Assembly: GCF_001280015.1 (NCBI RefSeq)
Contig: NZ_LGDV01000210.1
Span: 1-47,510 of the forward strand
From: Streptomyces sp. MMG1121
Lineage (GTDB): Bacteria > Actinomycetota > Actinomycetes > Streptomycetales > Streptomycetaceae
Reading direction: 5' to 3'
Length of the DNA stretch: 47,510 nt
Positions 1 through 10,830 of the stretch are shown in pieces. Under the pieces are notes generated by a model. The model was given only the letters and a program-made list of their open reading frames with translations, did no database searches and was not told the DNA's origin. Every line of letters starts with the position of its first letter. Position 1 is the stretch's first letter. The translations under genes and the position numbers were made by a program.

Positions 1-907
1 CCTGATTCACCGCCGAACCCCGCACCACCGCCAACACCTCATGACCACTACGCCGCGCATCCGACAACCGCTCCAACAACAACACCCCCACACCCTCGGC
101 CCAGGCGGTGCCGTCCGCCGCGGCGGCGAACGCCTTGCAGCGTCCGTCGAGGGCCAGTCCGCGCTGGCGCGAGAACTCCACGAAGGCGCCCGGGGTCGAC
201 ATCACGGCGACGCCGCCCGCGAGCGCGAGCGAGCACTCGCCGGAGCGCAGCGCCTGTGCGGCGAGGTGGATCGCCACCAGGGACGACGAACAGGCGGTGT
301 CCACCGTCACCGCGGGGCCCTCGAGGCCAAGGGTGTACGACACGCGACCGGACACGACGCTGCCCGCGCCGCCGGTGAGGACGTAGCCCTCGATGTCCTG
401 GGAGCCGGTGCCCATGCGGGGCGCGTACTCCTGTCCGGCGACGCCGGTGAAGACGCCGACGCTCTCGCCCTTGAGGGTGGAGGGGTCGATTCCGGCGCGT
501 TCCAGGGTCTCCCAGGAGGTCTCCAGGAGGAGCCGCTGCTGCGGGTCCATCGCCAGCGCCTCGCGTGGGGAGATCCCGAAGAACTCGGCGTCGAAGCCGG
601 CGACATCGTCGAGGAAGCCGCCCTCACGGACGTAGGACTTGCCGGACGCGTCCGGGTCGGGGTCGTAGAGGCTGTCGAGGTCCCAGCCGCGGTCCGCCGG
701 GAAGGCGCCGACGGCGTCGGTGCCCTCGGAGACCAGTCGCCACAGCCCCTCGGGGGAGGTCACCCCGCCCGGCAGCCGGCAGCCCATGGCCACGATGGCG
801 ATGGGTTCGGTGCGCCGGCCCTGTTCCTCGCGCAGCTTCTCTCGCGTCTGCTGCAGCTCGGCCGAGACCCGCTTGAGGTAGGTGAGCGCCTTCTCGTCGG
901 TGGTCAT
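1..907 (-). CDS. Type I modular polyketide synthase, second PKS gene (5' part only, KS domain)
   Basis: This is the N-terminal 302 residues of a second modular PKS protein; the rest lies beyond the left edge of the window. The start is the ATG at 905-907, with a purine-rich GAGGAG about 11 nt upstream and only 35 bp after the stop of the preceding PKS gene. The first 30 or so residues ([20 protein letters not shown]) are a charged helical stretch typical of an N-terminal docking coiled coil. A ketosynthase domain follows: [15 protein letters not shown] near residue 35, [13 protein letters not shown] near 115, and the active-site Cys in [11 protein letters not shown] near 206. The C-terminal KS histidines are outside the window. 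The protein would take the chain from module 1 and carry out the second extension. Its KS DNA is nearly identical over long stretches to the KS of the neighbouring gene. Confidence 0.93.
   Translation of the reverse strand, partial: MTTDEKALTYLKRVSAELQQTREKLREEQGRRTEPIAIVAMGCRLPGGVTSPEGLWRLVSEGTDAVGAFPADRGWDLDSLYDPDPDASGKSYVREGGFLDDVAGFDAEFFGISPREALAMDPQQRLLLETSWETLERAGIDPSTLKGESVGVFTGVAGQEYAPRMGTGSQDIEGYVLTGGAGSVVSGRVSYTLGLEGPAVTVDTACSSSLVAIHLAAQALRSGECSLALAGGVAVMSTPGAFVEFSRQRGLALDGRCKAFAAAADGTAWAEGVGVLLLERLSDARRSGHEVLAVVRGSAVNQ
491..652. repeat. KS-domain direct repeat, copy 1
   Basis: This roughly 160-bp stretch of the module 2 KS is nearly identical to 6961-7122 in the module 1 KS, with a fixed offset of 6470 bp. 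It covers the part of the KS around [22 protein letters not shown]. The direct orientation makes the pair a possible site for homologous recombination or gene conversion between modules. Confidence 0.8.
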
Positions 908-942
908 GGAACCTGATCTCCTCTTCCCGGTTGCCTGGCGGG

Positions 943-3900
943 TCAGCCGAGCCCGAGCTCGTTGTCGATGAAGGCGTAGACGTCGTCGGCGGTGGCGGCT
1001 TCGAGTTGCCTGGCCCGGTCGGCGGTCTCGGTGGAGCCGTCGCTGTGCGCGGCCTCTTCGAGCCGCGATCCGAGGAACTTCAGCCGGGCGTGGATGCCGG
1101 AGTGCTCCAGTTCCTCCGCCAACAGGGCGTCGAGCGCCGCTTCCAGGGCCTCGAGCTTGGCCGCGACCGGGTCGGACTCCTGGTCGAGGGCCTTGAGCAG
1201 GTATTCGGCGAGCACGGTGGGCGCCGGGTAGTCGAACACGGCGGTCGTGGGCAGCCTGGTACCGGCGGCCTTGCCGAGCCGGTTGCGCAGCTCCACCGCG
1301 GTCAGCGAGTCGAACCCGGCTTCCTTGAACGCGCGGTCGGGTACGACCAGTGAGGCGTCGGAGTGGCCCAGGACGGTCGCCGCCTCCGTGCGGACGACGT
1401 CCAGGACGAAGGCGGCCTTCTCGTCCGCGGAGAGTGCGGCGAGCCTGTCGGCCAGGGTGCGCCCGGGGACCGTACCCGCGGCAGCGGCGCGGCGTGGAGC
1501 CCGGACGAGTGCGCGCAGCAGCGGGGGGAGCCCGCCGGATGCGGCCCGGCCCCGCAGCACGCTCAGGTCGAGCCGGGTCGGCACGAGGGCGGGTTCCCCG
1601 GCGGTGAGGGTGGCGTCGAAGAGGGCCAGGCCCTCTTCGGCCGACATCCCGAGCATGCCGTCGCGTTCGGTGCGCCGCAGGTCCGCCTCGGTGAGGTTGC
1701 CGGTCATGTCGCTCGCGTGCGCCCACAGGCCCCAGGCGAGCGACACCGCGGGCAGTCCCTCGGCACGGCGGGCGCGGGAGAGTCCGTCGAGGAAGGAGTT
1801 GGCCGCCGCGTAGTTGGCCTGTCCGGGATTGCCGAGGACACCGGCGGCCGAGGAGAACAGCACCCAGGCGGCGAGGTCGAGGCCCCGGGTCAGCTCATGC
1901 AGGTTCAAGGCGGCGTCGACCTTGGGCCGCAGGACGGTGGCCATCCGTTCCGGGGTGAGCGCGGAGAGCACGCCGTCGTCGACGACGCCCGCGGTGTGCA
2001 CCACGGCCGTCAGGGGCGCGGTCGCCGGGACGGACTCCAGCAGCCGGGCCAGGGCGGCGCGGTCGGCGGCGTCGCAGGCCGCGATGCGTACGGTCGCTCC
2101 GAGGGCGGTGAGTTCGGCGGTGAGTTCCCGCGCGCCGGGCGCGTCGGGACCGCGCCTGCTGGTGAGCAGCAGGCTGCGGGCGCCGTGTTCGGTGACGAGA
2201 TGGCGAGCGACGAGCGCACCGAGGGAGCCTGTGCCGCCGGTGATCAGGAAGGTGCCGTTCGGGTCGGGCCGACGCGGCAGGGTCAGAACGGCCTTCCCCA
2301 CGTGGCGGGCCCGGCTGAGGTGCCGGAAGGCGTCCGGAGCCTGCCGTACGTCCCATGCCGTCACCGGCAGCGGGGTGAGGGCTCCGCGGTCGAAGAGGCC
2401 GCCCAGCTCGTCGAGCAGCTCCCGTATCCGGTCGTCGTCCGCCTCCGCGAGGTCGTAGGCGCGGTACCCCACTCCGGGGAAACGTTCGGCGACCTCGGTG
2501 GCGTCGCGGATGTCGGTCTTGCCCATCTCCAGGAAGCGGCCGCCCCGCGGCAGCAGGCGCAGGGAGGCGTCGACGAACTCGCCGGCCAGTGCGTCGAGGA
2601 CGACGTCGACGCCACGGCCGCCGGTGGCGTCGAGGAAGTGCTGCTCGAAGTCGGTGGTGCGGGAGTTGGCGATGTGCGCGTCGTCGAGTCCTCGGGCACG
2701 CAGGGTGTCCCACTTGCCGGGGCTGGCGGTGCCGTAGACGTCGGCGCCCAGGTGTCGGGCGATCTGGACAGCGGCCATGCCCACGCCGCCGGCCGCGGCG
2801 TGGATCAGGACCGTCTCGCCGGTCCGGACGCCGGCCAGGTCGCGCAGCCCGTAGAGGGCGGTGAGGAACGCGATGGGCGCGGTGGCGGCCTGCGCGAAGG
2901 TCCATCCGGCGGGGACGCGGACCAGCCTGCGGTGATCGGTCACGGCTTCCGGGGCGAACGCCCCGCCGGGGAACAGGCCCATGACCCGGTCGCCGGGCGA
3001 CAGGCCGGTCACGCCGGGGCCGGTCTCCAGGACGGTGCCGGCGGCCTCGCCTCCGATCGCGGCCCGGCCGGGGTACATGTCCAGGGCGATCATGACGTCG
3101 CGGAAGTTCATGCCCGCGGCGCGGACGGCCACGCGGACCTGGCCGGCAGCCAGAGGGCCGGAGGCGGTGTCCGGCACGAGGGCCAAGTTCTCCAGAGTGC
3201 CGGGCCCGGTGGTGTCCAGGTGCCAGGCTCCGGTGCCATCGGGAACGGTCAGGCCCGTATGGGTGGCACGGACGAGGCGGGGCACGGACACCTCGCCGTC
3301 ACGCACCGCGAACTGCGGCTCGTCCAGGGCCGCGGCCACCGCCGGGATGCCGGTGAGCACGTCGCGTGAGGCGTCGTGTCCGTCGATGTCGGCCAGGACG
3401 AAGCGGTCGGGGTTCTCGGACTGGGCGGAGCGCACCAGGCCCCAGACCGCGGCGCCCGCCGGGTCGGTGACACTCTCGCCGTCGCGAACGGCGACGGCGC
3501 CCCTGGTGATCACCAGCAGCCGTGCGGTGTCGCCGCCGGGCTCGGCCGGCAGCGCCTGGAGGTTCTCCAGTACGCGGGTGGTGAGTGCGTGCACGTCCTC
3601 GGCCGAGGTGCCGACGCCGCAGCCGTCTCCGGTGGCGTCGAGGACGCGGACGCCGTCGAGTCCGTCCGCTCGCGCCGTGACCGGCAGAGTCTTCCACGTC
3701 GTACGGAACAGGGATTCGTGGCCCGCTTCGCCGGCCGGACGCAGTTGTCCGGCGGCCACGGGGCGCAGGACGAGCGAGTCGACGTCGGCGACCGGGGCTC
3801 CGGTCGCGTCGGTGATGCGCAGGGACACCGTGTTCTCTCCGGCGGGGGTCAGCCGGACCCGCAGGGTCTTGGCACCCGAGGCGTGCAGCCGTACGCCGTT

Positions 3901-6900
3901 CCAGGCGAAGGGGAGCAGACGGCTCCCGTCGCCGGGTTCGGCAATGCCGCCCAGGGCGCTGGGGTGCAGCGCGGCGTCGAAGAGGGCCGGGTGCAGGCCG
4001 AACCGGTCGGCGTCGGCGTGGTGTTCGTCGTCGAGGGAGATGTCGGCGAGGACCTCCTCGCCGAGGGTCCACGCCGCGCGCAGTCCCTGGAAGGCGGGGC
4101 CGTACTCGTAGCCGGACTCGGCTCGTTCCCGGTAGAAGTCCGTGACGGGCACGGGCTTGGCATGCGAAGGGGGCCACGGGGCCGGGTCGGTGCCGGGAGC
4201 GTCGTCGGGGTCCGTCCGTGCCAGGGTGCCGCTCGCGTGGCGTGTCCACGCCGCGCCGTCGCCGTCGCCGTCGCCGTCGGGGCGGGAGTGGACGGCGACG
4301 GGGCGGTCGCCGCTCTCGTCGGGGGCACCGACGTGCACGCGGATGCGCACCGCGCCGTCGGCGGGCAGGACCAGGGGCTCAGCCAGGACCAGTTCGCGGA
4401 CGACTCCGTACCCGACCTCGTCGCCGGCCCGGACGGCCATCTCGACCAGGGCGGTACCGGCGAGCAGGACCGTGCCGCCGACCGCGTGGTCGGCGAGCCA
4501 GGGCTGGTCGGCCGGGCACAGGCGTCCGGTGAAGGTGACGGCGTCGGCCTCGGGCAGGTCCACCGCCGCGGTCAGCAGCGGATGGCCGGCCGCGGTGATA
4601 CCCGCGGCTCCGAGGTCGCCGGGGCCGGCGGCGTCGAGCCAGTAGCGCCGGTGTTGGAAGGCGTATGTCGGTACGGCGGTGCCGCGGGCGCCGCTGCCGG
4701 CGAACAGGGAGGGCCAGTCGACGCGGGCGCCCCGGGTGTGGGCCCGGGCGACGGCCGTGAGCAGCGTCCTCGGCTCCGGCCTTCCGTCGCGCAGTGCGGC
4801 CACACAGTCGACGTCCTCGGGAAGGCAGTCGCGCGCCATGGCGGTCAGCACCCCGCCGGGCCCGAGTTCGAGCACGGTGGTGACGCCCTGCTCGTGCAGG
4901 GTGTGCAGGCCGTCGGCGAAGCGGACCGTGCCGCGGACGTGACGCACCCAGTAGTCGGGGGCGCACAGCTGCGCGGGGTCGGCGAGGGCGCCGGTCAGGT
5001 TGGAGACGACGGGCACGACGGGGGTGCGGTAGCTCAGTCCGGCGGCGACCTCGTGGAACGCGTCGAGCATCGGGTCCATGCGCGGCGAGTGGAAGGCGTG
5101 CGAGACGCGCAACCGCTTGGTCTTGCGGCCGCGGGCCGCGAACACGGCGGCCACGGCCTCGACGGCCGGCGCGTCACCGGAGAGGACCACCGCCTCGGGG
5201 CCGTTGAGCGCCGCGACGGCGACTGCCTCGGTCAGCTCGGCGGCGACCTCGTCCTCGGTGGCCTGGACGGCGATCATGGCACCGCCCTCGGGCAGCCGCT
5301 GCATCATCGCGCCGCGGGCGGCCACCAGCGCCGCGGCGTCCTCCAACGACCACACGCCCGCCACGTGGGCGGCGGCGAGTTCGCCGATGGAGTGCCCGGC
5401 GACCAGGTCGGGCCGCACGCCCCAAGACTCGACCAGCCGGTAGAGGGCCACCCCGACGGCGAAAAGGGCTGCCTGGGTGTAGGCGGTCCGGTCGAGCAGG
5501 TCCGCCTCCGGGGTGCCGGGTTCGGCGAGGACGACGTCGCGCAGCGGGCGGTCGAGCCAGCGGTCCAGGGTGGCGCAGACCTCGTCGAAGGCGCGGGCGT
5601 ACACAGGGAACGACGCGTACAGTTCGCGGCCTGTCCCGGGGCGCTGCGCGCCCTGGCCGGAGAAGACGACGGCGAGCCTGCCGTCGGTGGCCGTGCCCGT
5701 CATGTCGTCGGCGGCGGCGAGGGCGGCAAGGTCGTCGCGGGCCTCCTCGGGGGAGCCGGCGACCACGACCGCACGGTGCTCGAAGGCGGAGCGGCCGCTG
5801 AGGGTGAGGGCGACGTCGGCCAGGTCGGGCGCGGGCTCCGCGTCGAGAAGGGCGGCGACGCGTCCGGCCTGGGCGCGCAGGGCCTCAGGGGACTTGGCGG
5901 AGAGGACGAGCGGGACGAGCCCGTCGGGCAGGGCGCGCTCCGGTGTGTCCGCCGGGTCCGCTCCGTCGGCGGAGGGTGTGGCGGGTGGCACGGCGGGCTG
6001 TTCGAGGACGATGTGGGCGTTGGTGCCGCTGATGCCGAAGGAGGACACGCCGGCGCGGCGCGGGCGCCCGGTCTCCGGCCAGTTCCGTGCCTCGGTGAGC
6101 AGTTCGACCGCGCCCGCGGACCAGTCCACCTCCGGTGTCGGAGCGTCGACATGGAGTGTCCGGGGCAGCACACCGTGCCGCATCGCCTGCACCATCTTGA
6201 TCACGCCTGCCACGCCGGCGGCGGCCTGCGCGTGGCCGATGTTGGACTTGAGGGAGCCGAGCCACAGCGGGTGGCCGTCGCCGGGCCGTTCCTGACCGTA
6301 GGTGGCGAGGAGGGCCTGCGCCTCGATGGGGTCGCCGAGGGCGGTACCGGTACCGTGCGCCTCGACGGTGTCGACGTCGGCGGGGGTCAGGCCGGCGTTG
6401 GCGAGGGCCTGGCGAATGACGCGCTGCTGGGAGGGGCCGTTGGGCGCGGTCAGCCCGTTGGAGGCGCCGTCCTGGTTCACGGCGATGCCGCGTACGACGG
6501 CCAGGACCTCGTGGCCGTTGCGGTGGGCGTCCGACAGCCGCTCCAGCAGGAGCAGACCCACGCCTTCGGACCAACTGGTGCCGTCCGCCGCGGCGGCGAA
6601 GGCCTTGCAGCGTCCGTCGGCGGCGAGGCCGCGCTGCCGCGAGAACTCGACGAAGCTGCCCGGGGTCGCCATCACCGCGACACCGCCGGCCAGCGCCAGG
6701 GAGCACTCCCCCGCGCGCAGCGCCTGGCTGGCCAGGTGCAGGGCGACCAGCGAGGACGAGCACGCCGTGTCCACTGTCACCGCGGGGCCTTCGAAGCCGA
6801 ACGTGTACGACACCCGCCCGGACACGACGCTGCCCGCGCCGCCGACGCCGAGGTACCCCTCGATCTCCTTCGCGGGACGCACCGCCCGGCTGGTGTAGTC

Positions 6901-9900
6901 GTGGTACATGACCCCGGCGAAGACACCGACGTCCGCGCCGCGCAGGGCGGTCACGTCCAGGCCGGCGCGTTCGAAGACCTCCCAGGAGGTCTCCAGGAGG
7001 AGCCGTTGCTGCGGGTCCATCGCCAGCGCCTCGCGCGGGGAGATCCCGAAGAACTCGGCGTCGAAGCCGGCCACGTCGTCGAGGAAGCCGCCCTCACGGA
7101 CGTAGGACTTGCCGGCGGCGTCGGGGTCGGGGTCGTACAGGTCCGCCAGGTTCCAGCCCCGGTCGGCCGGGAACGGGGAGCGGCCGTCGGCGCCGTCGGC
7201 GACCAGACGCCACAGGTCCTCGGGCGAGGTGACGCCGCCCGGCAGCCGACAACCCATCGAGACGATGGCGATGGGCTCGTCGGAGACCGCCGCGGCGGGG
7301 GCGGGCGGGCCCGGGGCGTCGGCGGACTCGCCGTAGACCTCGCCCAGCAACCGGTGGGCCAGGGCTTCGGGGGTGGGGTAGTCGAAGGCGCTGGTGGCGG
7401 GGAGCCGCAGTCCGGTGGCGGTGCCGAGCCGGTCGCGCAGCGCGACGACCATGACGGAGGTGAAACCCAGCTCCTTGAAGGCCCGGTCGGCCGGGATGTC
7501 CTCGGTGTCGGTGCGGCCGAGGACTGCGGCGGTCTCGGCTCGTACGAGCCGCAGCAGGGTCTTCTCGCGCTCCTCGGCGGGCAGGCTCTCCAGTTGGCCG
7601 AGCAGCTCCGCGGTCGCGGCGGGCGTCCGCCGTGCCGAGGTGTCGATCAGGCCGCGCAGCGGTGCGGGGACCGGGCCGTCGAGCAGGGCGGCGTTGTCGA
7701 GGCGCATCGCGATGAACGCGGCCTCGCCCGCGGCGTGTGCGGCGTCGAACATCACCAGGGCCTGCTGTTCGGCGAGTTCGCCCGCCGCGAAGGGGACCGC
7801 GCTCCCGGCCGTGCCGTCCGGCCAGGGTCCCCAGGCCAGGGACAGCGCGGGCAGGCCGTGGGCGCGCCGGTGATGGGCCAGTGCCTCGAGTGCGGCGCTC
7901 TCGGCCGCGATCTCGCCGGCGCCGGGGGCGCCGAGGACGCCGAGGGGCGAAGAGCACAGGACGAACGCGGTCAGGTCGCGGTCGGCGGTCAGGTCGTGCA
8001 GGGCGTGTGCCGCGGCGGACACGGTACCGGTTCCGGTGACCTCCTCCGCGTGCACCACGGCTGTCAGCGGCGGCCGGTCGCCGTCCGCCAGCAGCCCGGC
8101 GAGCGCGGCTCGGTCGCCCGGGTCGCAGGCGGCGGCCGTGGCGCGGGCGCCGGCCCCGGCGAGTTCGGCGCACAGGGCCTGCACGCTCTCGGCACCGTCT
8201 TCGGGGCCGAAGGTCAGCAGCAGGTGGCGGGCGGCGTGCGCGGTCACGAGGTGGCGGGCCAGCGCGGCGCCCTGGGCGGTGGCCGCGCCGGTGACCAGGA
8301 CCGTCCCGTCGGGGTCGAGCAGCTCGGGCGGCTGCTCCTCCCGGTCCATGGAGACACGGGCGAAGCGCGGCAGCAGGGCGACGCCGGAGCGAATGGCGAA
8401 CTGGGGCTCACCGGCGTGCAGGGCGGCGACCAGGGGCCGGGCCCCGTCCTCGCCGAGACCGTCGGTGTCGAGGTCGGCGAGCACGAGCCGGCCGGGGTGC
8501 TCGGTCTGCAGCGCGCGGATCAGACCCCACAGCGGGGTGTGCGCGGGGTCCCTGACGTCCTCGCCCTCGCCGGCGGCCACGGCGCGCCGGGTGAGGACCA
8601 CGAGCGTGACGTTCTCGTTGCGGTCGTCGGCCAGCCAGTCCGCGAGGGACGTGATGAACTCCTCGATGCCCGCCGCGGAGTCGTAGCGGGTCCGGTCCAC
8701 GAGGAGGACACCGGTTCCGCCGTGGGCCGCGGGGCGGGCCGCCGTGCGGGCGGCGGCCGGGTCGGTGTGGACCTCGCACGGTATGCCGACGTCCGCCAGG
8801 GCGGCGGCCAGACCGAGCGAGTCGGTGCCCGCCAGTGCCCAGTCGTCCGGCTCGCCCGGGGCTCTGCCCAGGGCGAGCGGGGAGCTGGGTATCCAGTCGA
8901 CGCGGAACAGCGAGTCGTACAGGCCGCTGCTGGTGGCGCGCAGCCGGGCGGGCGTCTCCAGCAGCCGATGCCGGATGATCTTGCCCGAGGCGGTACGCGG
9001 GATCGAGTCGATCTCGTACAGCTCTTCGGGCACCTTGAAGTAGGAGAGCCGGTCGCGGCACTCGGCGAACAGCTGTTCCGTGTCCGGTCCCTGGGGGCCG
9101 GGGACGATGAACGCGACCGGCACCTCGCCCAGCACGTCGTGCGGCTTGCCGACGACCGCGACGTCGGTGACGCCGGGGACGGTGCGCAGGACCTCCTCCA
9201 CCTCTCCGGGGTGGATGTTCTCCCCGGCGCGGATGATGAGTTCCTTCTTGCGGCCGGTGATCGTGAAGTAGCCGGCCATGTCACGGCGGGCCAGGTCACC
9301 GGTGCGGTACCAGCCGTCGTGGAAGGCGGCCGCGGTGGCCTCGGGCTGGTTGTGGTAGCCGGCCATGACACTCGGCCCGCGTACCCACACCTCGCCCTCC
9401 TGGCCCTCGGCGACGTCCTCTCCGGTCCGGGTGTCCACCAGGCGTACGCCCAGACCCACCACCGGCAGGCCGCAGGAGCCCTCGATCCGGGCGCCCGAGG
9501 GCCAGTTGACGGTGATGGAGCCACAGGTCTCGGTGGAGCCGTAGGCGTCGATGAGGGGAACGCCGAAGGCACGCTCGAACGACCGACGCAGCGAGGCGGT
9601 GGTGACCGCGCCGCCGACCAGGGCCACGCGCAGCCGGGGAGCGGTGAAGCCGCGGTCGCGTGCCGCGTCGAGCAGGTAGTGCAGCAGGGTGGGGACGCCG
9701 GCCAGGAAGGTGGCGCGCTCCTCGTCCAGTGCGGTCAGCACGTCCTCGGCCGACAGGCCGTCGACGATGCGGGCGCTGGCGCCCACGGCCACCACAGAGA
9801 GCACGCAGGCGATGTGCGAGAGGCTGTGGAAGAGGGGCAGCGGCCAGACGACGCGGTCCTCGGGGCCGAGTCCGGGCACCGGCACGTAGCAGGCGGCCAC

Positions 9901-10479
9901 CGACCACAGGCAGTTGCGCTGGGTGGAGAGCACGCCCTTGGGCCTGCCGGTGGTGCCCGAGGTGTAGAGCATCCACGCCAGGTCGTCCAGTCCGAGGTCG
10001 TCGCGGGCCGGGGTGGCGGGTTCCCGGGTCGCGAACGACTCGTAGGGCAGGAAGTCCGACGGCACCGGCTCGTCGCCGACCAGGACGGCCGTCAGGTGCG
10101 GGCGGTCCGGCAGCAGGCGCCGCAGCTGTTCCACGTGCAGGTGGTCGGTGATGACGATCCGGGCACCGCTGTCGTCAAGGATGTGGGCGAGTTCCGCGTC
10201 GCTGCTCTGCGGGTTGACCGGGACGCCGATGGCACTGGCCCGGGTGATGGCGTAGTAGCTCTCGACGATCTCGACGCGGTTGCCCAGGCAGATGGCCGCG
10301 CGGTCGCCCGGTTGCAGCCGCAACTCCGCAAGGTGTCCGGCCAGTCGCCGGGTCCGCAGTTCCAGATCGGTGTAGCTCACGCTCCGTTGGGCGTCCCGGT
10401 AGGCGACCTTGCCACCGAAGTGCCGAGCCTGGTGGACCAGCAGCTCGGGAAGCGGTCGGATCAGCTCCGTGCGCAACAT
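943..10479 (-). CDS. Type I PKS: acyl-activating loading module plus fully reducing extension module 1
   Basis: This 3178-aa protein primes and first extends the ansamycin chain. Domains in order: adenylating A/CoA-ligase (about 1-510; [12 protein letters not shown] near 174, WYRTGD near 395, C-terminal Lys in ASGKIIRH near 500); a degenerate KR-like region (about 525-900); a loading ACP (GFTSVM near 1005); KS (about 1066-1492; Cys in DTACSSSL, His in EAHGTGT and NIGHAQ); AT (about 1600-1895; GHSIGE near 1696, HAFH near 1795, the malonyl-CoA signature); DH (about 1965-2170); ER (about 2423-2735; [13 protein letters not shown]); KR (about 2740-2930; [11 protein letters not shown] so B-type, SS and NYAAAN); ACP (GFDSL near 3055); and a C-terminal docking tail. 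A full DH-ER-KR loop fits the saturated CH2-CH2 next to the aromatic ring in ansatrienins. AHBA is the expected starter because all AHBA genes lie next door. The ATG at 10477-10479 has GGAGGG 10 nt upstream. Confidence 0.96.
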   Translation of the reverse strand: MLRTELIRPLPELLVHQARHFGGKVAYRDAQRSVSYTDLELRTRRLAGHLAELRLQPGDRAAICLGNRVEIVESYYAITRASAIGVPVNPQSSDAELAHILDDSGARIVITDHLHVEQLRRLLPDRPHLTAVLVGDEPVPSDFLPYESFATREPATPARDDLGLDDLAWMLYTSGTTGRPKGVLSTQRNCLWSVAACYVPVPGLGPEDRVVWPLPLFHSLSHIACVLSVVAVGASARIVDGLSAEDVLTALDEERATFLAGVPTLLHYLLDAARDRGFTAPRLRVALVGGAVTTASLRRSFERAFGVPLIDAYGSTETCGSITVNWPSGARIEGSCGLPVVGLGVRLVDTRTGEDVAEGQEGEVWVRGPSVMAGYHNQPEATAAAFHDGWYRTGDLARRDMAGYFTITGRKKELIIRAGENIHPGEVEEVLRTVPGVTDVAVVGKPHDVLGEVPVAFIVPGPQGPDTEQLFAECRDRLSYFKVPEELYEIDSIPRTASGKIIRHRLLETPARLRATSSGLYDSLFRVDWIPSSPLALGRAPGEPDDWALAGTDSLGLAAALADVGIPCEVHTDPAAARTAARPAAHGGTGVLLVDRTRYDSAAGIEEFITSLADWLADDRNENVTLVVLTRRAVAAGEGEDVRDPAHTPLWGLIRALQTEHPGRLVLADLDTDGLGEDGARPLVAALHAGEPQFAIRSGVALLPRFARVSMDREEQPPELLDPDGTVLVTGAATAQGAALARHLVTAHAARHLLLTFGPEDGAESVQALCAELAGAGARATAAACDPGDRAALAGLLADGDRPPLTAVVHAEEVTGTGTVSAAAHALHDLTADRDLTAFVLCSSPLGVLGAPGAGEIAAESAALEALAHHRRAHGLPALSLAWGPWPDGTAGSAVPFAAGELAEQQALVMFDAAHAAGEAAFIAMRLDNAALLDGPVPAPLRGLIDTSARRTPAATAELLGQLESLPAEEREKTLLRLVRAETAAVLGRTDTEDIPADRAFKELGFTSVMVVALRDRLGTATGLRLPATSAFDYPTPEALAHRLLGEVYGESADAPGPPAPAAAVSDEPIAIVSMGCRLPGGVTSPEDLWRLVADGADGRSPFPADRGWNLADLYDPDPDAAGKSYVREGGFLDDVAGFDAEFFGISPREALAMDPQQRLLLETSWEVFERAGLDVTALRGADVGVFAGVMYHDYTSRAVRPAKEIEGYLGVGGAGSVVSGRVSYTFGFEGPAVTVDTACSSSLVALHLASQALRAGECSLALAGGVAVMATPGSFVEFSRQRGLAADGRCKAFAAAADGTSWSEGVGLLLLERLSDAHRNGHEVLAVVRGIAVNQDGASNGLTAPNGPSQQRVIRQALANAGLTPADVDTVEAHGTGTALGDPIEAQALLATYGQERPGDGHPLWLGSLKSNIGHAQAAAGVAGVIKMVQAMRHGVLPRTLHVDAPTPEVDWSAGAVELLTEARNWPETGRPRRAGVSSFGISGTNAHIVLEQPAVPPATPSADGADPADTPERALPDGLVPLVLSAKSPEALRAQAGRVAALLDAEPAPDLADVALTLSGRSAFEHRAVVVAGSPEEARDDLAALAAADDMTGTATDGRLAVVFSGQGAQRPGTGRELYASFPVYARAFDEVCATLDRWLDRPLRDVVLAEPGTPEADLLDRTAYTQAALFAVGVALYRLVESWGVRPDLVAGHSIGELAAAHVAGVWSLEDAAALVAARGAMMQRLPEGGAMIAVQATEDEVAAELTEAVAVAALNGPEAVVLSGDAPAVEAVAAVFAARGRKTKRLRVSHAFHSPRMDPMLDAFHEVAAGLSYRTPVVPVVSNLTGALADPAQLCAPDYWVRHVRGTVRFADGLHTLHEQGVTTVLELGPGGVLTAMARDCLPEDVDCVAALRDGRPEPRTLLTAVARAHTRGARVDWPSLFAGSGARGTAVPTYAFQHRRYWLDAAGPGDLGAAGITAAGHPLLTAAVDLPEADAVTFTGRLCPADQPWLADHAVGGTVLLAGTALVEMAVRAGDEVGYGVVRELVLAEPLVLPADGAVRIRVHVGAPDESGDRPVAVHSRPDGDGDGDGAAWTRHASGTLARTDPDDAPGTDPAPWPPSHAKPVPVTDFYRERAESGYEYGPAFQGLRAAWTLGEEVLADISLDDEHHADADRFGLHPALFDAALHPSALGGIAEPGDGSRLLPFAWNGVRLHASGAKTLRVRLTPAGENTVSLRITDATGAPVADVDSLVLRPVAAGQLRPAGEAGHESLFRTTWKTLPVTARADGLDGVRVLDATGDGCGVGTSAEDVHALTTRVLENLQALPAEPGGDTARLLVITRGAVAVRDGESVTDPAGAAVWGLVRSAQSENPDRFVLADIDGHDASRDVLTGIPAVAAALDEPQFAVRDGEVSVPRLVRATHTGLTVPDGTGAWHLDTTGPGTLENLALVPDTASGPLAAGQVRVAVRAAGMNFRDVMIALDMYPGRAAIGGEAAGTVLETGPGVTGLSPGDRVMGLFPGGAFAPEAVTDHRRLVRVPAGWTFAQAATAPIAFLTALYGLRDLAGVRTGETVLIHAAAGGVGMAAVQIARHLGADVYGTASPGKWDTLRARGLDDAHIANSRTTDFEQHFLDATGGRGVDVVLDALAGEFVDASLRLLPRGGRFLEMGKTDIRDATEVAERFPGVGYRAYDLAEADDDRIRELLDELGGLFDRGALTPLPVTAWDVRQAPDAFRHLSRARHVGKAVLTLPRRPDPNGTFLITGGTGSLGALVARHLVTEHGARSLLLTSRRGPDAPGARELTAELTALGATVRIAACDAADRAALARLLESVPATAPLTAVVHTAGVVDDGVLSALTPERMATVLRPKVDAALNLHELTRGLDLAAWVLFSSAAGVLGNPGQANYAAANSFLDGLSRARRAEGLPAVSLAWGLWAHASDMTGNLTEADLRRTERDGMLGMSAEEGLALFDATLTAGEPALVPTRLDLSVLRGRAASGGLPPLLRALVRAPRRAAAAGTVPGRTLADRLAALSADEKAAFVLDVVRTEAATVLGHSDASLVVPDRAFKEAGFDSLTAVELRNRLGKAAGTRLPTTAVFDYPAPTVLAEYLLKALDQESDPVAAKLEALEAALDALLAEELEHSGIHARLKFLGSRLEEAAHSDGSTETADRARQLEAATADDVYAFIDNELGLG
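4255..4278. repeat. Hexanucleotide tandem repeat inside the DH domain
   Basis: Four perfect copies of GCCGTC, read on the minus strand as Asp-Gly repeats (DGDGDGDG), lie in the DH domain of module 1. The repeat sits in a probable surface loop between the active-site His motif and the DAALHP motif. It is a likely slippage site, since a gain or loss of one unit keeps the reading frame. Confidence 0.85.
6961..7122. repeat. KS-domain direct repeat, copy 2
   Basis: This is the module 1 partner of the near-identical KS stretch at 491-652. Confidence 0.8.
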
Positions 10480-10579
10480 GTGTCGTCATCCCTCCAGGGC
10501 GACAGCAGACGGGCAGCCCGTAATGGCTGATGGTTCGCCCTGCCCGGCACAGTCTTGCCATCCGACGCTGCCCCACACC

Positions 10580-10607
10580 CCCCTCATCACCCCCCTACAC
10601 ATCCCTA
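10580..10607 (-). promoter_or_regulatory. Candidate LAL-regulator operator, copy 1 (G-rich direct repeats)
   Basis: Read on the minus strand, this site has the form GGG-N5-TAGGGGGGT-N4-AGGGG, with blocks about 11-12 bp apart, roughly one helical turn. The central block lies about 115 bp upstream of the PKS start. The same three-block architecture with the same spacings occurs at 17074-17101, upstream of AHBA synthase. The match is read directly from sequence; binding by the LuxR-type regulator encoded at 29369-32230 is inference. Confidence 0.5.
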
Positions 10608-10641
10608 ACTTGAGGAGTGACGAGAATTAATCAGCAGGTGT

Positions 10642-10670
10642 TTGGTGCGGCGGTCCGACGGCATTAGGCT
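10642..10670 (+). promoter_or_regulatory. Possible vegetative-type promoter for aminoDHQ synthase
   Basis: TTGGTG at 10642-10647 is separated by exactly 17 bp from TAGGCT at 10665-10670. This resembles the Streptomyces TTGAC-N/TAGRRT consensus. It lies about 160 bp upstream of the aminoDHQ synthase start. There is no experimental support in the sequence itself. Confidence 0.3.
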
Positions 10671-10830
10671 CCGCCGCCGTACTAACAGTCATCTCGTTAT
10701 CGGCTATCGGCCAGAAATACACCCGTGATGAGCGGCAAGCGCATTCCCGCGAGTGCCCGGGAAGCGGGATTCCTTTCCCCGACAGCCTTCCCTCCGCGGC
10801 AGGACCGCAGAGAAAGGGACATCAACTGAA

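Larger units (their letters stand above)
10480..10830. promoter_or_regulatory. Divergent intergenic region between the PKS operon and aminoDHQ synthase
   Basis: This 351-bp gap between two divergent biosynthetic genes contains no credible ORF. Its left half is C-rich on the plus strand and carries a block of G-rich direct repeats oriented toward the PKS gene (10580-10607). Its right half is AT-richer and carries a possible promoter toward the aminoDHQ synthase gene (10642-10670). Coordinated control of PKS and starter-unit genes from here is likely but inferred. Confidence 0.7.

Noticed and set aside
3376..10530. 2384-residue open frame on the plus strand
   Set aside because: It is antisense to the PKS gene, has no start signal or known motif, and reflects the GC-rich codon structure of the opposite strand.
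10753..10830. Upstream extension of aminoDHQ synthase
   Set aside because: The extension has no ribosome binding site and does not resemble the family N-terminus; the ATG at 10831 has a good one.
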